The notes under the pieces are model-generated. The model saw only the letters and a program-made list of their open reading frames with translations, was not told where the DNA came from and made no database searches. Shown here one piece after another: positions 30,759 to 32,758 of a stretch of DNA of 32,758 nucleotides. A program made the position numbers and the translations under genes. Within the stretch, counting starts at the first letter, position 1; the number at the start of each line of letters is the position of its first letter. This stretch comes from Anaerolineae bacterium (GTDB lineage: Bacteria > Chloroflexota > Anaerolineae > Aggregatilineales > Phototrophicaceae), in contig JAGWBD010000004.1 in NCBI GenBank assembly GCA_021296065.1, forward strand, positions 58,325 to 91,082, given 5' to 3'.

Positions 30759-32758
30759 ATGAATCCCGTCAACGCCTACGTAAATGACCTGCGCAGTATG
30801 TACGGCAGCGGCGTGGCGACCGAACACAGCTACCGGTCCTCGCTGGAAGGTCTGCTCCGCTCCTTTGACGAGAGCCTTCAGGTCATCAATGAACCGCGCC
30901 AGCTGGATTTCGGCGCGCCGGACCTCGTGCTGCAACTGGCAGGGCAACCCGTTGGCTACGTCGAGTGCAAGGACCTTCGCGTCGCGCTTGACGCCGTTGA
31001 AAACAGCGATCAACTGAATCGCTATCGGGTGGCCTGCGACAACCTGATCCTCACCAACTATCGCGAGTTCCGCTGGTATCGCGGCGGAGAAGAAGTCGGG
31101 CAAACCGTCACCGTCGCGCGCCTCACGGGCAGCGGGTTGCAGGCGCAACGCAGGCAATACAGCGACCTGACTTCGCTGCTGGAGCGCTTCCAGCGCACAT
31201 CACCTGCCGATATCACCTCGCCGGAGGACCTTGCCAGGGTGATGGCGGACCTGACGCGCGAGATCGCGGATCTGATCAGCGAGACCCTGAACACGCCCAA
31301 CCTTCGCAGTTTTCTGCACAAGCACAAACATGATCTGGAATTCGAATTGTTGCCCGAACTGGACAACAGCGAATTCGCAGACATGTACGCCCAGACCCTG
31401 GCCTACGCACTCTTCGCCGCGCGTATGGAACTGCAGCACCTGCCCGCGCGGGATTTCACGCTGGCGCGCGCCTTCGCCGACATGCCGCGCACCAACCGCT
31501 TCCTGCACCGCGAGTTCGGGCAAATCTTTCAGGAACTGGAGCGCGAGGTGAAATGGGCCGTTGAGCAACTGACGACGCGCCTGGCCAACACACAAATCTC
31601 CGACGTCATGCGCGACTTTGGCAGCGGCACACGCCAGCGCGACGCCATCGTCCACTTCTACGAGGACTTCCTCGCCACACACGATCCCGTTTTGCGCGAG
31701 CAGCGCGGCGTCTACTTCACGCCGGAGCCCGTCGTTGGCTATATCGTCCGCAGTGTGGATACGATCCTGCGCAGCCACTTCGACCGCCGCGACGGCCTGG
31801 CCAGCGACGACGTCCACATCCTGGACCCGGCGACGGGCACCGGCAGCTTCCTGCTGGCCGTGGTGGAGCTGATATACGAGACCATGCGCGGCCAACGCGG
31901 CATTTGGCCGGACTACGTGCGCCGTCAATTGCTGCCGCGCCTGCACGGCTTCGAATTGCTGATGGCCCCCTACACCCTGGCGCACATGCGTATGGGCTTG
32001 TTCCTGAGTGAGAACGGCTGCCCACCTGGTGAGGATGACCGGTTGAACATTCTGCTCACCAACTCATTGGACCGTGGCGAAAAAAAGGTGGAGCAGCTCT
32101 GGGAAGACCATATTGTGGCGGAAGCCAATGCCGCCGCCGAGGTCAAAAACGACAAGCCCATCATGGTCGTGCTCGGCAACCCTCCCTACAGCGGCCACAG
32201 CGCCAACAAGGGCCACTGGATCCGCGAACTGATGCGCAATTACTACTTCGTGGATGGTGTTCCCTTGAAAGAACGAAATCCCAAGTGGTTGCAGGACGAT
32301 TACGTCAAGTTCATCCGATTCGGCCAGTGGCGCATCGAACGCAACGGTGAAGGTGTGCTGGCCTTCATCACCAACCACGCCTGGCTGGACAACCCGACCT
32401 TCCGCGGCATGCGCCAGTCCCTGCTGAATAGCTTCAGTGAGATTTACGTGCTGGACCTGCACGGCAACAGCAAGAAGAAAGAGACCACGCCGGACGGCAA
32501 CCGGGACGACAACGTCTTCGACATCCAGCAAGGCGTCAGCGTCGCCTTCTTCATCCGGCACAAGGACCACAATGGGCCCGCGCGCGTGTTTCACAGCGAC
32601 TGCCAGGGCCTGCGCAAGGACAAATACACCTGGCTGAACACACACAATGTTGAAGACACGGACTGGCAGGAAATCTTTCCTCAATCGCCTTCATACTTTT
32701 TTGTTCCTTTCGACTACGAAGGCTGGCGCGAATACGAAAAGGGCTGGAAGGTCACCGA
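30759..32758 (+). CDS. Single-chain restriction-modification enzyme (PD-ExK nuclease plus N6-adenine methylase), cut by window edge
   Basis: The 666 visible residues combine nuclease and methylase parts. Near the N-terminus GAPDLVLQ...GYVECK gives the PD-(D/E)xK triad Asp55, Glu69 and Lys71. A helical region follows (about 100-320). The methylase domain has motif I DPATGTGSF starting at 356 and motif IV NPPY at 474-477, so it methylates adenine at N6 using S-adenosylmethionine. YFTPEPVV near 327 is typical of type I/IIG/ISP methylases. No helicase is present in the visible part, which favours a type IIG-like or helicase-free ISP-like enzyme; the target-recognition region is probably beyond the edge. 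It neighbours the hicAB-like pair. Confidence 0.9.
   Translation, partial: MNPVNAYVNDLRSMYGSGVATEHSYRSSLEGLLRSFDESLQVINEPRQLDFGAPDLVLQLAGQPVGYVECKDLRVALDAVENSDQLNRYRVACDNLILTNYREFRWYRGGEEVGQTVTVARLTGSGLQAQRRQYSDLTSLLERFQRTSPADITSPEDLARVMADLTREIADLISETLNTPNLRSFLHKHKHDLEFELLPELDNSEFADMYAQTLAYALFAARMELQHLPARDFTLARAFADMPRTNRFLHREFGQIFQELEREVKWAVEQLTTRLANTQISDVMRDFGSGTRQRDAIVHFYEDFLATHDPVLREQRGVYFTPEPVVGYIVRSVDTILRSHFDRRDGLASDDVHILDPATGTGSFLLAVVELIYETMRGQRGIWPDYVRRQLLPRLHGFELLMAPYTLAHMRMGLFLSENGCPPGEDDRLNILLTNSLDRGEKKVEQLWEDHIVAEANAAAEVKNDKPIMVVLGNPPYSGHSANKGHWIRELMRNYYFVDGVPLKERNPKWLQDDYVKFIRFGQWRIERNGEGVLAFITNHAWLDNPTFRGMRQSLLNSFSEIYVLDLHGNSKKKETTPDGNRDDNVFDIQQGVSVAFFIRHKDHNGPARVFHSDCQGLRKDKYTWLNTHNVEDTDWQEIFPQSPSYFFVPFDYEGWREYEKGWKVT

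Overview
The window is GC-rich, densely packed bacterial DNA. The ABC sugar-transport operons without an ATPase gene, Thr/Pro-rich linkers leading to SH3b domains, membrane-anchored TPR proteins, and polytopic proteins ending in a beta-sandwich familiar from Chloroflexota glycosyltransferases all suggest Chloroflexota, perhaps an Anaerolineae-like lineage. That placement is inference; no marker gene here proves it. Several clear genes end in TAG, so the standard code applies.

Positions 1-4551 (minus strand) hold a carbohydrate ABC operon: solute-binding protein, MalF-type permease, MalG-type permease and a sulfatase cut by the left edge. An AT-richer gene at 4776-6173 (plus) encodes an ApeA-like HEPN protein, probably anti-phage and horizontally acquired. 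Positions 6228-14610 (minus) hold a second ABC operon: solute-binding protein, a permease fused to an N-terminal secreted beta-propeller, a MalG-type permease, a large putative carbohydrate-active protein and a polytopic membrane protein. A paralogue of the last gene lies just upstream at 14783-16090. Neither operon encodes an ATPase, so both systems presumably use a shared ATPase encoded elsewhere.

Positions 16135-19148 (minus) hold a short-chain dehydrogenase, an inositol-monophosphatase/HAL2-type phosphatase, a metallo-beta-lactamase-fold hydrolase and tRNA-Arg(ACG) with its own promoter and terminator. Positions 19204-25414 are rich in envelope proteins: a secreted protein, an SH3b lipoprotein, a small unknown protein, a TPR/coiled-coil membrane protein whose frame continues past an amber codon into a Thr/Pro linker and SH3b domain, and a secreted protein with a probable FxLYD-like domain. 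Positions 25532-29980 carry acpS, a MaoC-type hydratase, two tandem membrane-anchored TPR proteins and a phosphomannose isomerase.

The right end is a small defence or mobile-gene zone: a hicAB-like toxin-antitoxin pair whose toxin frame has no ATG, GTG or TTG start, preceded by three 16-bp tandem repeats, and then a single-chain restriction-modification enzyme (PD-ExK nuclease plus adenine methylase) cut by the right edge. The items most worth a second look are the propeller-permease fusion, the amber-interrupted TPR-SH3b gene, the ApeA-like gene between two sugar-uptake operons and the hicAB control region. No CRISPR array, insertion sequence or rRNA was seen, and there is no gene-free stretch above 300 bases.
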